Shown: positions 34,555 through 44,939, numbered from the stretch's first letter. The stretch: 64,000 nucleotides of DNA from Paludisphaera mucosa (GCF_029589435.1 NZ_JARRAG010000003.1:62001-126000); one strand, 5' to 3'. The notes: a model not told the origin generated them from the sequence alone. Made by a program: numbers and translations.

Positions 34555-35100
34555 TCACTCCGCGGCCTCGTCGGCCAGCGCCTGCAGGGCCTCCATGGTC
34601 CGCCAGTTCCGCATGGTCATGGGGACGCCGGCCGCCTTCTCCATCCCCTCGGCGAACTTCGACCGGCCGACGCCGTCGGGCGCGTGGAGGTAGACGACGT
34701 CGCCGCGGACCTCGAAGGCCTCGCGCCCTTTGGTCTTCGCCAGCAAGGCCGCCAGGCGTCCGGCGTCGGGCGCGCCGAGGCAGATCCCGACGTGGACCGA
34801 CTTCGGGTCCTCGGCCGCGGGCCCCGCGTAGGGGTTTCCGGCCAGGATCTCGGACCACCGCTCCGCCTCGACGAGCATGACCCGCGAGGCGAAGCCGAAC
34901 GCCCGGGCGAACTCCACCGCGCACGCCTTGGCCAGGTCTTCGACGGGGTCGTCGGTCGCGAAGACGACGTTGCCGCTCTGAATGTAGTTCTTCACGCCCC
35001 GGTGCCCCAGCCGCTCGTGCACGGCGCGCAGCGACTCCATCTTCACCGTGGTCTTCCCGCCGACGTTGAGCCCCCGGTACAGGGCGATGAATACGGCCAT
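34555..35100 (-). CDS. DUF1697 family protein
   Basis: 181 residues from the ATG at 35100, which has GGAG eight bases upstream; an ATG three codons earlier has the site too close. The family signature FIALYRGLNVGGKTTVKMESLR at the N-terminus is followed by NYIQSGNVVF near 40 and a C-terminal TMRNWRTMEAL motif. DUF1697 proteins are small cytoplasmic proteins without established function. It lies 21 bases downstream of the TPR gene. Confidence 0.85.
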   Translation of the reverse strand: MAVFIALYRGLNVGGKTTVKMESLRAVHERLGHRGVKNYIQSGNVVFATDDPVEDLAKACAVEFARAFGFASRVMLVEAERWSEILAGNPYAGPAAEDPKSVHVGICLGAPDAGRLAALLAKTKGREAFEVRGDVVYLHAPDGVGRSKFAEGMEKAAGVPMTMRNWRTMEALQALADEAAE

Positions 35101-35121
35101 CGGATCCACTCCGTCGTCAGG

Positions 35122-36633
35122 TCAATGTGCGAGCTCGGACGCTTCGAGGTCCTCCAGCATCGTCAGGGCGACGATCTGGATCGGACCCCACTCGCGTGCG
35201 CTTCGAAGTCGGGCGAGATACGCCGGTGCGAGCTGCACGCGGCCGTCGGCCAGGTGGTCGATGGCGATCCAGGCGATCGCCTCGCCACGCATCGAATCCC
35301 CGGCCTCCTGGAGTAAGGTCTGCTCGCCATGCAAGTCGTCGAAGAAAGCTCCGTTCGGCGTGAAACGCGGGACGATGAAGGGGGCGTTGCCGACCACCTT
35401 CGCCTCGGCCCGCTTCTCCGCAGTGTCGATTGGTTTCTTGAGCAGGAAGCGGATCGCCGGGTACGGCCACCGTTTCCGGTCGGCGCGGCCGACGGCCTCG
35501 TCGAGCAGGGCCTTCGCCGCGGCCGGGTCGCCGGCCTTCTTCGCCGCGAGGTGCCCAAGCGTCGCGGCGTAGATCGGGGCCCCTCCTTCCCAGGACGTCG
35601 CGACGATCGCGGAGCGAGCCTCGGCGACGGTGCCCGCCCGGCCGGCGGCGTACAGGGCCGCCACCTTGCCGACCCTCGCCCAAGGCGACCAGGCGCCCCC
35701 CAGGCTCGACACCCGATCGAAGTCGGCGATCGCCCCGTCGTGGTCTCGGAGCCGAAGGCGCGTCAAGCCGCGGAAAAAAAGGGCCTCCCTGGCCACGAAC
35801 GCCTCTGCGTCGGCGGCGAGGCGCACCGCCGCGTCGAAGTCCCCCAACGCGCCCGGGAGGTCGCCGCGGCGTCGCCGGATCTCTCCTCGCAGGAAGTATC
35901 CCCGCGGATCGTTCGGGACGAGTCGGATGCGGGCGTCGAGATCGGCCGTCGCCCCATCGTCGTCCCCGCGCTTCGTTCGGAGTTGGGCCCGGTGGAAACG
36001 GGCGTTCGAGTGGTTCGCATCCAGGCGAATCGCGGCGTCGAAGTCGGTCGACGCGCGGTCGAGATCGCCTCTGGCCAGGTGGATCGACCCTCGCAGAGCG
36101 AGGATCTCGGCGTCGTCGGGATCGTCGCGGAGGAGATCCTCGCATTCGTCGATCGTAGCTTGGAGGTCGCCCTTCCTGGCCCGGATGAAGACGCGATCGG
36201 AGGCCTTGCTCGGGTCGATCGCGACGGCGGCGTCGACGTCCGCCATGGCCTTGGCGTGCTCGCCCTTCGTGGACCAGATGCGGGCGCGGTCGATGAGCGC
36301 GTCGACGCGCCTCGGGTCGACGCGAAGTGCTTCGGTATGAAGGGCGACCGCATCGTCCAGCGAGAGCACGTCGCCGATGCGTGCCCAGCCGGGGTCGTGA
36401 TACCGTTCGGAGATCAGCCGCAGGCGGTCGCCGTCGATACGGCCGACCTCGTAGACGACGGCTTCGCCGGCCAGAGCGGCTCGGGCCACTCCCTCGGGCT
36501 CGATCGCGACGCCCGGTCGGAGCACGACCAGGTCGCCGACCCGGGCGTCTTCGCCCAGGGCCCCGGGGCCGACGATCAGGGCCGCCGCGATCGCGAGCGT
36601 CCCACGAACCAACCGCCGAGTTCGCGCAAGCAT
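35122..36633 (-). CDS. Secreted TPR-repeat protein
   Basis: 503 residues from the ATG at 36633, preceded by GAGGAGG eight bases upstream; the frame is open 43 codons further without support. A signal peptide (LARTRRLVRGTLAIAAALIVG) is followed by a small region with a VGDLVVLRPG strand, then about seven TPR units between residues 95 and 390 (for example AMADVDAAVAIDP, ASTDFDAAIRLDA, ALGDFDAAVRLA). It probably acts in the periplasm as a scaffold. No enzymatic domain is seen; the C-terminal 100 residues are unassigned. Confidence 0.78.
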   Translation of the reverse strand: MLARTRRLVRGTLAIAAALIVGPGALGEDARVGDLVVLRPGVAIEPEGVARAALAGEAVVYEVGRIDGDRLRLISERYHDPGWARIGDVLSLDDAVALHTEALRVDPRRVDALIDRARIWSTKGEHAKAMADVDAAVAIDPSKASDRVFIRARKGDLQATIDECEDLLRDDPDDAEILALRGSIHLARGDLDRASTDFDAAIRLDANHSNARFHRAQLRTKRGDDDGATADLDARIRLVPNDPRGYFLRGEIRRRRGDLPGALGDFDAAVRLAADAEAFVAREALFFRGLTRLRLRDHDGAIADFDRVSSLGGAWSPWARVGKVAALYAAGRAGTVAEARSAIVATSWEGGAPIYAATLGHLAAKKAGDPAAAKALLDEAVGRADRKRWPYPAIRFLLKKPIDTAEKRAEAKVVGNAPFIVPRFTPNGAFFDDLHGEQTLLQEAGDSMRGEAIAWIAIDHLADGRVQLAPAYLARLRSAREWGPIQIVALTMLEDLEASELAH

Positions 36634-36751
36634 CCTCTGGGCCTCCTCGGCATCCGCTCCCTGCTTCTCGCTGAATGAGACATACCAGCAGGCAGCGGAT
36701 GCGTCCAGGCGGTTCGAGGGGTCGGAGGCGAGGGGGCCGACCGATCCGCTC

Positions 36752-36776
36752 GCCTCCCCCATGTTTGGGGGGAGGC
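36752..36776 (-). terminator. Stem-loop after gpmA
   Basis: A perfect 9-bp inverted repeat (GCCTCCCCC at 36752-36760, GGGGGAGGC at 36768-36776) with a 7-base loop, 17 bases past the gpmA stop on the minus strand. There is no U tract, so it may only be a transcript-end stabiliser. Confidence 0.4.
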
Positions 36777-36793
36777 TCGGACTCGGGGCCTGC

Positions 36794-37540
36794 TTACTTC
36801 GCCTTGCCCTGGGCGGCGACGGCGGCGGCCTTGGCGGCGATCTCGGCCTGGTCGCCGAGGTAGTAGTTCTTGATCGGCTTGAGGTGGGCGTCCAGCTCGT
36901 AGACGAGCGGGATGCCGGTCGGGATGTTGAGGCCGACGATGTCGTCGTCGGAGATGCCGTCGAGGTATTTCACGAGCGCCCGCAGGCTGTTGCCGTGGGC
37001 GGCGATGACGACCTTCTTGCCGCTCTTGATCGCCGGGGCGATCGTGTCGTTCCAGTACGGGAGCACCCGGGCGACGGTGTCCTTCAGGCACTCGGTCGTG
37101 GGGATCTCGGCCTTGGTCAGGCCGGCGTAGCGGGGGTCGGAGCCGGGGTAGCGGGGGTCGGACTCTTCCAGCGGCGGCGGCGGCGTGTCGTAGCTGCGGC
37201 GCCAGACGAGGACCTGCTCGTCGCCGTACTTGGCGGCCGTCTGGGCCTTGTTCAGCCCCTGGAGCGCCCCGTAGTGCCGCTCGTTGAGCTTCCACGACTT
37301 CTCGATGGGGATCCAGAGCAGGTCCAGCTCGTCGAGCGCCATCCCGAGGGTGCGGATCGCCCGCTTGAGGACCGACGTGAAGGCGACGTCGAACGTGAAG
37401 CCCTCGGCCTTGAGCAGCTCGCCGGCCCGCTTGGCCTCGACCTTGCCCTGGTCCGACAGGTCGACGTCGTACCAGCCCGTGAACAGGTTCTCTTTGTTCC
37501 AGATGCTCTCGCCGTGGCGCAACAGGACGATCTTCGACAT
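36794..37540 (-). CDS. gpmA: 2,3-bisphosphoglycerate-dependent phosphoglycerate mutase
   Basis: Interconverts 3- and 2-phosphoglycerate in glycolysis. The 248-residue product shows [18 protein letters not shown] with the phosphorylated His9, SVLKRAIRT near 59, the [12 protein letters not shown] stretch near 88 and the second catalytic [10 protein letters not shown] near 184. The ATG at 37540 has a GAGGAG site. The C-terminal 20 residues are Ala/Lys-rich and dispensable-looking. It is a housekeeping gene without link to its neighbours. Confidence 0.95.
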   Translation of the reverse strand: MSKIVLLRHGESIWNKENLFTGWYDVDLSDQGKVEAKRAGELLKAEGFTFDVAFTSVLKRAIRTLGMALDELDLLWIPIEKSWKLNERHYGALQGLNKAQTAAKYGDEQVLVWRRSYDTPPPPLEESDPRYPGSDPRYAGLTKAEIPTTECLKDTVARVLPYWNDTIAPAIKSGKKVVIAAHGNSLRALVKYLDGISDDDIVGLNIPTGIPLVYELDAHLKPIKNYYLGDQAEIAAKAAAVAAQGKAK

Positions 37541-37610
37541 CGCTGCTCCTCGATTGGGATCCGGCGGCGCAGGCCGCACACGCCCATTGTCCCTTCCCCG
37601 CCGCGACCGG

Positions 37611-40316
37611 TCAACGAGGCGCGCGAGGGTTGGAGGGGGGCGGGGCCGCCGCTTCTGCCGGCGGGATCGGGACTCCCAGCTGCCCGGCGACCTCGAGGCG
37701 GAAGCGGGCCAGGAAGAGGCAGTCCGCGTGGTCGAGGCCGAGGGCCTTCGAGCCCTCGTCGAAGCGGGCGCGGGCCGAGTCCATCCGGCCCAGGCGGGCT
37801 TCGGCGGCGGCGGCGGCGAGCAGGGACGCCGGGCGGGCGCGGCGATCGGCGGGCGCCTCGGTGGTGAGCATCGTGAGGGCCTCGGCGTCGCGGCCCAGGA
37901 CCCCGAGCGCCCGTGCCAGGGCGAACCGGGCGAGGTCCGACTTCGGTGAGGACTTCAGGATCGGGGGCGCGAGGGCGGCCAGGCGTTCCGCGCGGGCCCT
38001 GTCGAGGGACGCCGTCCGGGCGGAGTGGTGGACGTACACCGGCGCGCCGGCCTCGCCGCGAGAGCCGAGGAAGCGATCCAGGCGCGACTCCAGGGCTTCG
38101 AAATCGGCCAGCGCCGCGGCCGCGCGGCCGCGCGCCAGGCGGGCCTCGGCGCGCATCCGGAGCGCGTCGCAGGCGCGGTCGACGTGCCCGATCGACTCGG
38201 GGAAGCGGCCGGCCAGCCGATCGCGGATCGCCGACGCCCCTTCGATCAGGACCTCAGCCGCCTCGAGGTCGCCGAGATGGGCCCGGATCAGGGCGAGCGT
38301 GAGCAGGTGCCCCGCGTGCTCCTCCTGATACGACGCGTCGTCGGGGGCGTCCCGGAGCAGCTCGGCGTCGACCTCGACCGCCCGGCGGGCGAACGGCTCG
38401 GCCTCGTCGGGCTCCCCTCGAAGGTGGAGCTTGTCCGCGAGCTTCCCCGACGCCAGCGCGATGTTGCGCCGATACATCGGCTTCGCCCCGGGGAGGGACG
38501 ACAGCTCCTCGGCGATCGCGACGGCCTCTTTGAAGTGGGCGACCCCCTCGTCCCAGCAGATCGGCGTCAGGACTCCGCCGAGGTTCTGATGCTGGTGGGC
38601 CTCGGCGTCGCGATAGTCGAGCTCGACCGGGAAGGCGCGGGCCAGCCGGGTCACCACGTCGAGGGCCTCGCGATGCAGGGCGACGGACCGCTCGCCGTCG
38701 TCGCCGGCGACGTGGTTGGCCTCGCAGAACAACGCGCGGAAGAGTTCGTAGCGGAACGCGGGCCGATCGGGGCGGCTTCGCGCCAGCCGGCGCAGCACGT
38801 CGACGGACTTCTCGTAGTGTTCGGTCGCCGACTCCTTCCGCCGTTGCGTCTGGTACGACCGGGCGAGCTGGAAGTGGGCCAGGGCTCCGTGGTATTGCAG
38901 GTCGTCCAGGGCGGCCTCGCCCCCCCTGGAGTTCGTGAGGCGGTCGAGGGCCCGGGAGAACTCCTCGAACTGGAGGTGGAATTTGGGATCGGCCAGGCCC
39001 CCCGCGGAGGCCAGCCGTTCCATGGCCGCGGCGTAGTCGCTGGTGATCCCGATCAGGAGGTTGTTCACACGCCCCAGGTCGCGGTTCGCCTGCGTGAGCG
39101 CGATGAGCGTCCCGACCAGCAGCGACAGGACCGTCAGCGACCACGCCGCCACGCCCCGGCGATAACGCACGACCCAGCGCCCCAGGCGTTCGGCCCGCGA
39201 GATCGGCCGCGCCCGGACCGGCTCGCCGGCGAGGAACCGCCGCAGGTCGTCGCCCAGGGCGGCCGCCGACGGGTACCGGCGGGAGGGCTCCATGGCCATG
39301 GCCACGGCCGCGATCGTGGCCAGGTCCCGGGGCGCGGCCGGGTTCAGCCTCCGGATCGGCTCGGGCTCGCGGCTGACGGCCCGGAGGCACGTCTCCAGGG
39401 GAGTCGGCGCCCGGTGGGGGTGGCGGGCGGTGAGCAAGCGGTAGAGGATCGCGCCCAGGGCGTAGACGTCCACGCCCGGCAGGTTCCGCCCCGGCTCGCC
39501 CAGGATCTGCTCGGGGGCCATGTAGCCGGGCGTCCCCGAGAGCCTCCCGTCCCGGGTGGCGACCGCGGGTCCCGACCCCTGGAACGGCCGGGCCAGGCCG
39601 AAGTCGGTGACCTTGGGGACGCCCCCGGCCGTCACCAGCACGTTCGACGGCTTCAGGTCGCGGTGGACGATCCCCCGCGCGTGGGCGTACGCCACCGCGT
39701 CGACGACCGACGCCAGCAGGGCGGCGCAGGCGCGGGGCGACGAGGCGCATCCGCGCGTGTAGGCGTCCATGGCGACGCCGTCGATGAATTCCATCACCAG
39801 GTAGGGCTCGCCGCGCTCCGTCGTGCCGCCGTCGAGCAGGCGGACGATGTGGGGATGCTCCAGGTCGGCCAGCGACTGCCGCTCGGCGTCGAACCGGTGC
39901 GTCGAGACGTGGGACAGGGCCCGGGCCACGAGCTTCAGGGCCACGCGCTGCCTGTAGGGCTCGTCGCGACGCGCCCGGTAGACGACGCCCATCCCGCCGC
40001 GGCCGACCTCCGCCTCCAGCTCGTAGGGACCGATCCGCGTCCCCGGGGGGAACGTCGCCGCCTCGTCGTCGGGCTCCGTCGGGAGGCCCGTGGAGACGGG
40101 GGCGTCCGGGCCGGGTTCGGTGGTCGGCGGCGCGAGGGTGGCGAGGAACCCCTCGGCCTCGGCCGCATCGTGCTGGTCGAGCAGCGAGGCCACCTCGGCG
40201 AGCATCGCCGGGTCGCGGCCGAGGCGCTCGGCCAGCTCCGCCGGCCGGCGCCCGGGGGCGAGGTCCAGGAGGTCCTGGAAGATCTGGATGCTCAACCGAA
40301 GCCGCGACGGATTCAT
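37611..40316 (-). CDS. Ser/Thr protein kinase with membrane anchor and TPR-like C-terminus
   Basis: A transmembrane PknB-type kinase of 901 residues. The kinase domain spans about residues 92-350: [12 protein letters not shown] near 104, an ALKLV lysine near 128, [10 protein letters not shown] near 217, DFGLARPF near 237 and [12 protein letters not shown] near 260. One membrane helix lies near 385-407. The remainder is helical with repeats resembling TPRs (for example [28 protein letters not shown] near 480), a common partner-binding arrangement in planctomycete kinases. It lies 34 bases downstream of an ECF sigma factor gene on the same strand, so the two form a regulatory module. Confidence 0.92.
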   Translation of the reverse strand: MNPSRLRLSIQIFQDLLDLAPGRRPAELAERLGRDPAMLAEVASLLDQHDAAEAEGFLATLAPPTTEPGPDAPVSTGLPTEPDDEAATFPPGTRIGPYELEAEVGRGGMGVVYRARRDEPYRQRVALKLVARALSHVSTHRFDAERQSLADLEHPHIVRLLDGGTTERGEPYLVMEFIDGVAMDAYTRGCASSPRACAALLASVVDAVAYAHARGIVHRDLKPSNVLVTAGGVPKVTDFGLARPFQGSGPAVATRDGRLSGTPGYMAPEQILGEPGRNLPGVDVYALGAILYRLLTARHPHRAPTPLETCLRAVSREPEPIRRLNPAAPRDLATIAAVAMAMEPSRRYPSAAALGDDLRRFLAGEPVRARPISRAERLGRWVVRYRRGVAAWSLTVLSLLVGTLIALTQANRDLGRVNNLLIGITSDYAAAMERLASAGGLADPKFHLQFEEFSRALDRLTNSRGGEAALDDLQYHGALAHFQLARSYQTQRRKESATEHYEKSVDVLRRLARSRPDRPAFRYELFRALFCEANHVAGDDGERSVALHREALDVVTRLARAFPVELDYRDAEAHQHQNLGGVLTPICWDEGVAHFKEAVAIAEELSSLPGAKPMYRRNIALASGKLADKLHLRGEPDEAEPFARRAVEVDAELLRDAPDDASYQEEHAGHLLTLALIRAHLGDLEAAEVLIEGASAIRDRLAGRFPESIGHVDRACDALRMRAEARLARGRAAAALADFEALESRLDRFLGSRGEAGAPVYVHHSARTASLDRARAERLAALAPPILKSSPKSDLARFALARALGVLGRDAEALTMLTTEAPADRRARPASLLAAAAAEARLGRMDSARARFDEGSKALGLDHADCLFLARFRLEVAGQLGVPIPPAEAAAPPPSNPRAPR

Positions 40317-40350
40317 GGCGTCCGCTCGATCTTCGTCAAGGCTTCGCCGG

Positions 40351-40932
40351 TCAGGAGCCGCCCGACAGCTCGCGCCGCAGCCAGGCCCGGGCGTAGCTCA
40401 GGTCCTGCTCCACGGCCCGCTTCGACAGGCCCAGCTTCGCCGCCGCCTCGGCGGCCGTCATCCGCTCGAAGTAGCAGAGCCGGACGGCCTCGGCCTGCCG
40501 CGCGGCGAACGCGCCCAGCCGCGCGACGGCCTCGCTGAGGTCGTGGGCCTCGGCCCCGCGACGGGCGCAGTCGACGGCCTCGGCCGCCGCGTCGAGCGGG
40601 ACCCGCCGGAGCGCCCCGCCCCGCTTGTGCCGCATCCGGGCGCGGAACCGGTCGATGAGGATCCTGCGCATGGCCCGGACCCCGGCCCGGTAGACGTAGC
40701 GAGGGTCGGGATGCCGCCGCACCCGGGCGTCCCGCAGCAGCCGCACCGCGGCCTCGCCCACGAGGTCCGACGGCCCCAGCGACCCCCCCGCGACCAGCAG
40801 GCCGCGGGCCTTCCGTCGCAGCCCCGTCAGGACGGCGACGAGCGACTCCGGCCCCGTCGAGCCCCACCCCGAATCCGCGTCCGAACCGCCTTCGAGTCCT
40901 CTCGACATCGAGACAACCCCCCCGGACTTCAT
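40351..40932 (-). CDS. ECF-type RNA polymerase sigma factor (kinase-linked)
   Basis: 193 residues. Region 2 is recognised by LGPSDLVGEAAVRLLRD near 53 and the helical RAMRRILIDRFRARMRHKRGG near 87; region 4 by EAVRLCYFERMTAAEAAAKLGLSKRAVEQDLSYARAWL near 148-186, with a helix-turn-helix. It fits the PF07638-type ECF sigma factors common in planctomycetes beside Ser/Thr kinases. The start at 40932 is chosen by length; ATG at 40908 is an alternative. It is divergent from the first PEP-CTERM gene, sharing a 172-base control region with it. Confidence 0.88.
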   Translation of the reverse strand: MKSGGVVSMSRGLEGGSDADSGWGSTGPESLVAVLTGLRRKARGLLVAGGSLGPSDLVGEAAVRLLRDARVRRHPDPRYVYRAGVRAMRRILIDRFRARMRHKRGGALRRVPLDAAAEAVDCARRGAEAHDLSEAVARLGAFAARQAEAVRLCYFERMTAAEAAAKLGLSKRAVEQDLSYARAWLRRELSGGS

Positions 40933-41104
40933 CGTCTCGGAATTTTCTGCGGCGTTCCCCCCTCATCGACGCAGATGGGGGTGAAGCGCCGGCAGGAAGC
41001 TCATGAAACACGGCGTGCAAACAGCATATCAGGTCGGTCGAGGCAATTCAGCAACATTTCGGGCGAATCCCGCGCCCGCCCGCGGGGTTGAAAAGGAGAG
41101 GCCT

Positions 41105-43366
41105 GTGCAGCACGGCGTCAATCGATTCGGCATGCGATTCGGGGCGGGCCTGCTCGCGACCCTGGGCGTCCTGTTCGCGCCCGCGGGGCGCGCGGCGGCC
41201 GACGAGATCTACTGGGTCGGCTACCAGTACGGCGCGCCCGGGGATGGGGACGGCGGCTGGCGGACCTCGGCTTCGTGGTTCCACGGCGACCAGTGGCTCA
41301 ACTACAACGTGCCCGGCCCCGACGACGCGGCCGTCTTCGACGAATCGGTCGACCCGCAGGACAACGGCATGCCGCGGACCGTCCTGTTCCGCGACTACAC
41401 CGTGACGGCCGACCCGCCGGGCGTCCCGAGCCCGATCCCCGTGCCGGGCGGCGCCGCTTCGGTGAAGTCACTGGACGTCCGCCAGGGCGCTTTCACCTTC
41501 GACTTCGCCACCGGGACGGGGCCCCAGGGGAGCCTCGCCGTCGGCGAATCCTTCACCGTGGGCCGTGCCAAGCCGGACGGCGGCGACGTGTCGGCGAGCC
41601 TGGTCGTCACCGGCGGGCGGCTCTCGCAGTCGGAATCGCAAAACTGGGCGGGCGGTGTCGTCGGCGAGGGCCTTCACGCCACGGGCCGCCTCGTCGCCGA
41701 CGGCGCCGGGGCGCAGATCTCCCTCGCGAGGGATCTCTGGGTCGGCAACGGCGGCGGGACGGGGTATGTCGAGGCCCTCGGCGGCGGAGTGATTCAGGCC
41801 CGGTCGATCGTCAGCGGCCCCTACGGCGGCCCTTCCGGCGAGCTGACCACGGCATACCTGCGCGCGGACGGCGCAGGTTCGCAGATTATCGGCTTCTCGG
41901 GCCTGAACAACGGCGGCCTGACGGTCACCAACGGCGGGTACGTCAACTCCCAGCAAGGCGACGGCACGTATCCCTTCACCTTCCTCGGCACCATCGACGG
42001 CGGCCGCGCGACGGCGCTGGTCGACGGCCCCGGTTCGCGATGGGATCACATGGCCGCCCTCTGGGTGGGCGGAGTCTACCACACCAACACGTCGGCTCGC
42101 GGCGAGTTGACGATCCGCAACGGCGGCGAGGTCGAGAGCGGATTCGTCGTCGTCGGCGACCGCTACGCCACGGGTAGCGTCGACGTTCAGGGCGCCGGCT
42201 CCACTCTCCGGAGCGGCGACATGTTCGTCGGCATCGGGAAGGGGACCGGATCGCTGTCCGCCTCCGGCGGCGGCGAGATCGAGGGCGCCGGCATCTACGT
42301 CGGATCCGGCCTCGGCTCGGGCGCCATCTCCGCCTCCGATGGGGGCGAGATCCACGGCGTGGCCGTCGTCCTGGGCAACGACGGCGATTCGACCGGCGCC
42401 GCGGACGTCCGGAGCGGGGGCCGGCTCGTCAGCGACCATGAGTTGGTCGTGGGCCAGGCCGGGGGCGGGACGATGCTGGTCAAGGACGCGGGAGTCGTGC
42501 AGAGCGATGAAGGGATCATCGCCCGGCTCTCCGGTTCCTCGGGGACCGCGACGATCCAGGGCGAGGGCTCGCGGTGGGACGTGGGCTCGAACCTCTCCCT
42601 GGGCGGGCACGCGGCCTCGGGCTCGGGCGGGGAGGGCCTCCTCACCGTGCAGGACGGCGGCCTCGTGACCGTGGGGGCGAGGCTCGACGCGTGGGACCAG
42701 GGGACCATCGAAGTCCTCAAGAACGGCCGCCTGCTCATCGGCTCGGGCGACGCCGAGGCCGTCTCGCCCGGCACGCTCGAGGTCGGCTACGGCGGCGTGC
42801 TCGCCGGCACGGGCACGATCCTCGGCGACGTCGTGAACGCCGGCGGCGTGATCGCGCCGGGCCATTCGCCGGGCCTGCTCTCCATCGACGGCGGCCTCTT
42901 CCTGGGCGCGGCGGGGACGCTGCACCTGGAGATCGGCGGGGCCTCCCCGGGGATGTACGACACGCTCTCGGCGACGGGCCGGGTCTCGCTGGGCGGCCTG
43001 CTGATCCTCGACTTCCTCGACGGCTACACGCCGGACGACGGCCTGACCCTGAGCCTGATCACGGCCGGCACCGGCTTCTCGGGCTCGTTCCGCGAGATCC
43101 AGACGAGGAACTACGGCTCGGGGCCGATCCAGGCGGAGTTCGCGGGCGGCGTCTTCTCCGTCCGGTTCGGCCCGGCCGCCGCCGTCCCCGAGCCGGCCGG
43201 CGTCCTCCTCGGGCTCATCGGCCTCGCCTGCGTCCCCCTGGTCGGGGCGATCGGCCGTCCGCGGCGAGGCGCCTCCGCTTCGCCGTCGCCGACGAGCCCC
43301 GACGCCGCGTCCGGGGCGGGCACGAACGTTTCGTCATCGCGTCCTCATGGGGTCCGGAAGTCATGA
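41105..43366 (+). CDS. Large PEP-CTERM surface protein with autotransporter-like repeats
   Basis: 753 residues from the GTG at 41105, which has AAAAGGAGAGG upstream; an ATG lies further in and the longer ORF start at 41003 has no site. A signal peptide ends near AGRAAADEIYW. The body is beta-helix-like, built of Gly/Asp/Ser-rich units such as GELTIRNGGEVESGFVVVG, GSLSASGGGEIEGAGIYVG and GTLEVGYGGVLAGTGTILG. The C-terminus has the PEP-CTERM parts: VPEPAG from residue 694, a hydrophobic span (~701-718) and RPRRG. A 28-residue Ser/Pro-rich tail follows, which is unusual. It would be exported and processed by an exosortase. It overlaps the next gene as ATGA. Confidence 0.87.
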   Translation: MQHGVNRFGMRFGAGLLATLGVLFAPAGRAAADEIYWVGYQYGAPGDGDGGWRTSASWFHGDQWLNYNVPGPDDAAVFDESVDPQDNGMPRTVLFRDYTVTADPPGVPSPIPVPGGAASVKSLDVRQGAFTFDFATGTGPQGSLAVGESFTVGRAKPDGGDVSASLVVTGGRLSQSESQNWAGGVVGEGLHATGRLVADGAGAQISLARDLWVGNGGGTGYVEALGGGVIQARSIVSGPYGGPSGELTTAYLRADGAGSQIIGFSGLNNGGLTVTNGGYVNSQQGDGTYPFTFLGTIDGGRATALVDGPGSRWDHMAALWVGGVYHTNTSARGELTIRNGGEVESGFVVVGDRYATGSVDVQGAGSTLRSGDMFVGIGKGTGSLSASGGGEIEGAGIYVGSGLGSGAISASDGGEIHGVAVVLGNDGDSTGAADVRSGGRLVSDHELVVGQAGGGTMLVKDAGVVQSDEGIIARLSGSSGTATIQGEGSRWDVGSNLSLGGHAASGSGGEGLLTVQDGGLVTVGARLDAWDQGTIEVLKNGRLLIGSGDAEAVSPGTLEVGYGGVLAGTGTILGDVVNAGGVIAPGHSPGLLSIDGGLFLGAAGTLHLEIGGASPGMYDTLSATGRVSLGGLLILDFLDGYTPDDGLTLSLITAGTGFSGSFREIQTRNYGSGPIQAEFAGGVFSVRFGPAAAVPEPAGVLLGLIGLACVPLVGAIGRPRRGASASPSPTSPDAASGAGTNVSSSRPHGVRKS

Positions 43367-44091
43367 ATCGGCTCCTCTCGATCATCGTTGCGGGCCTCGT
43401 GCTGATCGCCCCCCGGGCCTCGGCGGACGTCGTCTCGACGTTCGACCTGGGCGACGAGGGCTGGGACGTCGTCGATCTGGGCGAACTCGGGAGCGATCCT
43501 CCCCTGCTGCTCGCCCGCGAGGCGACGTATCGGTCGACCGGCGGCGTTTCGGGGGGATACATCGAGGCCGAAGACGACGACGGGTCGTGGTGGTTCTTCT
43601 CGGCCCCGGAGAAATTCCTGGGCGACCTCTCGGGCTTTTTCGGCGGCTCGATTTCCCTCGCGTTGTCCGCGATCGCCGACGACGGGATCGACTACCCCGT
43701 GGCGGTCCTGGTCGGCGACGGCGTGGCGCTGTACGCCGTCGGCCCGCCCCCCGGCCTGGCGTGGACGTCCTACACCATCGCCCTGGACCCTTCCGCCTGG
43801 AGGATCGACGGCTATCTCGACGACGTGCACCCCACGACCGACCAGTTCCGGGCCGTCCTGGCGAACGTGACGGCCATGTACATCGACGGCGATTGGCTGA
43901 CTGGCCCGGACAGGACGGGGCTGGACGACGTCCGCCTGAGCGCCGTCCCCGAACCGAGCAGCGTCGTCGCCCTGGCGCTGGGGATGTCCGGGCTGGCGGG
44001 CTGCCGTTTACGTCGCGCCCGGCGACGGCGACCGACTCGCGCCGGAATGCCGAGAAACCGCCGGGCCTCGCGCGCCGGCGGAGAATCCTGA
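43363..44091 (+). CDS. PEP-CTERM protein with laminin-B-like domain
   Basis: 242 residues. A signal peptide (NRLLSIIVAGLVLIAPRASA) is followed by STFDLGDEGWDVVDLG, GGYIEAEDDDGSWWFF and GFFGGSISLAL, the pattern of a laminin-B/domain-IV type beta-sandwich found in surface proteins. A VPEPSS motif begins at 195, then a hydrophobic segment and an Arg cluster (RLRRARRRR, ~215-223). About 19 further residues follow, an atypical extension. The start overlaps the stop of the preceding gene by four bases. Confidence 0.87.
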   Translation: MNRLLSIIVAGLVLIAPRASADVVSTFDLGDEGWDVVDLGELGSDPPLLLAREATYRSTGGVSGGYIEAEDDDGSWWFFSAPEKFLGDLSGFFGGSISLALSAIADDGIDYPVAVLVGDGVALYAVGPPPGLAWTSYTIALDPSAWRIDGYLDDVHPTTDQFRAVLANVTAMYIDGDWLTGPDRTGLDDVRLSAVPEPSSVVALALGMSGLAGCRLRRARRRRPTRAGMPRNRRASRAGGES

Positions 44092-44114
44092 GACCCACCT
44101 ACGAGGAAGTCCTC

Positions 44115-44918
44115 ATGAAGAACCGCGTTGGATCCGCCTCCCGCGTCAGGCCGCTGATGCTGGCCCTCCTGGCCCTGGGCCTCGCGCCGGACGCCCTCAA
44201 GGCCGACGTGCTGCTCGACCTGTCTTTCAATGGATCGCTCCAGGGCGCCCGGGGGGAGAGACCGGTCACGGCGACGGGGGTTTCGTTCGTCCCGGGCGTC
44301 GGCGGCGGCGCCGCCCGGTTCGACGACGGGAATCAGCTGACCTACGAGGCCGCGGGCAACATCGACCCCTTCGTCGGCACGCTGGAGTTCGTCCTGAGGC
44401 CGGACTGGAACGGCGACGACGGCCGGAACCACGTCTTCCTGACGTGGGGCGGGAGCGGGGGGATGGTCTTCGCCAAGGACGCCGCCAACAACCTCCGCGG
44501 GATCTTCAACCGCTACGGCGAGAACGGCGACCCGGAGACCGGCGTCCCCGGCGTCATCAACGTCTCCGACTGGAAGGCGGGCGCGAGCATCTACCTCGTC
44601 TACACCTGGGACGACGCGGCCAAGCAGCTGGGCCTTTACATCAACGGCCGGTTGATGTCGTCGGGCGCCTTCTCCTTCGACTTGCCGGCGATCGCGGAGC
44701 CTCTCATCCAGATCGGCGGGAACGACTTCCAGCCCGGGAACCTCGGCGGTTCGCTGGACGAGCTGCGCATCAGCGACGTCGCGCTGACCGCCGCCGAGGT
44801 GGAAGCTCGATATGCCGCCTTGACCGCCGTCCCCGAGCCGTCGAGCGTGGTCCTCGGCCTGTGCGGCCTGGGGATCCTTGGAGCTTGGACCGTCTCGGCC
44901 CGACGGCGTCGCGGATGA
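44115..44918 (+). CDS. PEP-CTERM protein with LamG/concanavalin-like domain
   Basis: 267 residues. A signal peptide (RPLMLALLALGLAPDALKA) precedes a LamG-like jelly roll, seen as LLDLSFNGSLQGARG near 31, GAARFDDGNQLTYE near 66, VGTLEFVLRPDW near 86, KQLGLYINGRLMSSG near 168 and GGSLDELRISDVALTAAEVEARY near 209. It ends canonically: VPEPSS at 239, hydrophobic span, then RRRRG at the very end. The gene is 23 bases after the previous PEP-CTERM gene with a GAGGAAG site. It is the best exosortase substrate in the window. Confidence 0.9.
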   Translation: MKNRVGSASRVRPLMLALLALGLAPDALKADVLLDLSFNGSLQGARGERPVTATGVSFVPGVGGGAARFDDGNQLTYEAAGNIDPFVGTLEFVLRPDWNGDDGRNHVFLTWGGSGGMVFAKDAANNLRGIFNRYGENGDPETGVPGVINVSDWKAGASIYLVYTWDDAAKQLGLYINGRLMSSGAFSFDLPAIAEPLIQIGGNDFQPGNLGGSLDELRISDVALTAAEVEARYAALTAVPEPSSVVLGLCGLGILGAWTVSARRRRG

Positions 44919-44939
44919 GGGACGTCCCGTAACGACGAA

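Noticed and set aside
38025-40538. 837-codon ORF on the + strand opposite the kinase/TPR gene
   Set aside because: It lies antisense to a kinase with intact catalytic motifs; its product is a low-complexity Arg/Gly/Val/Asp mix. It exists because high third-position G+C removes stops from the opposite strand.
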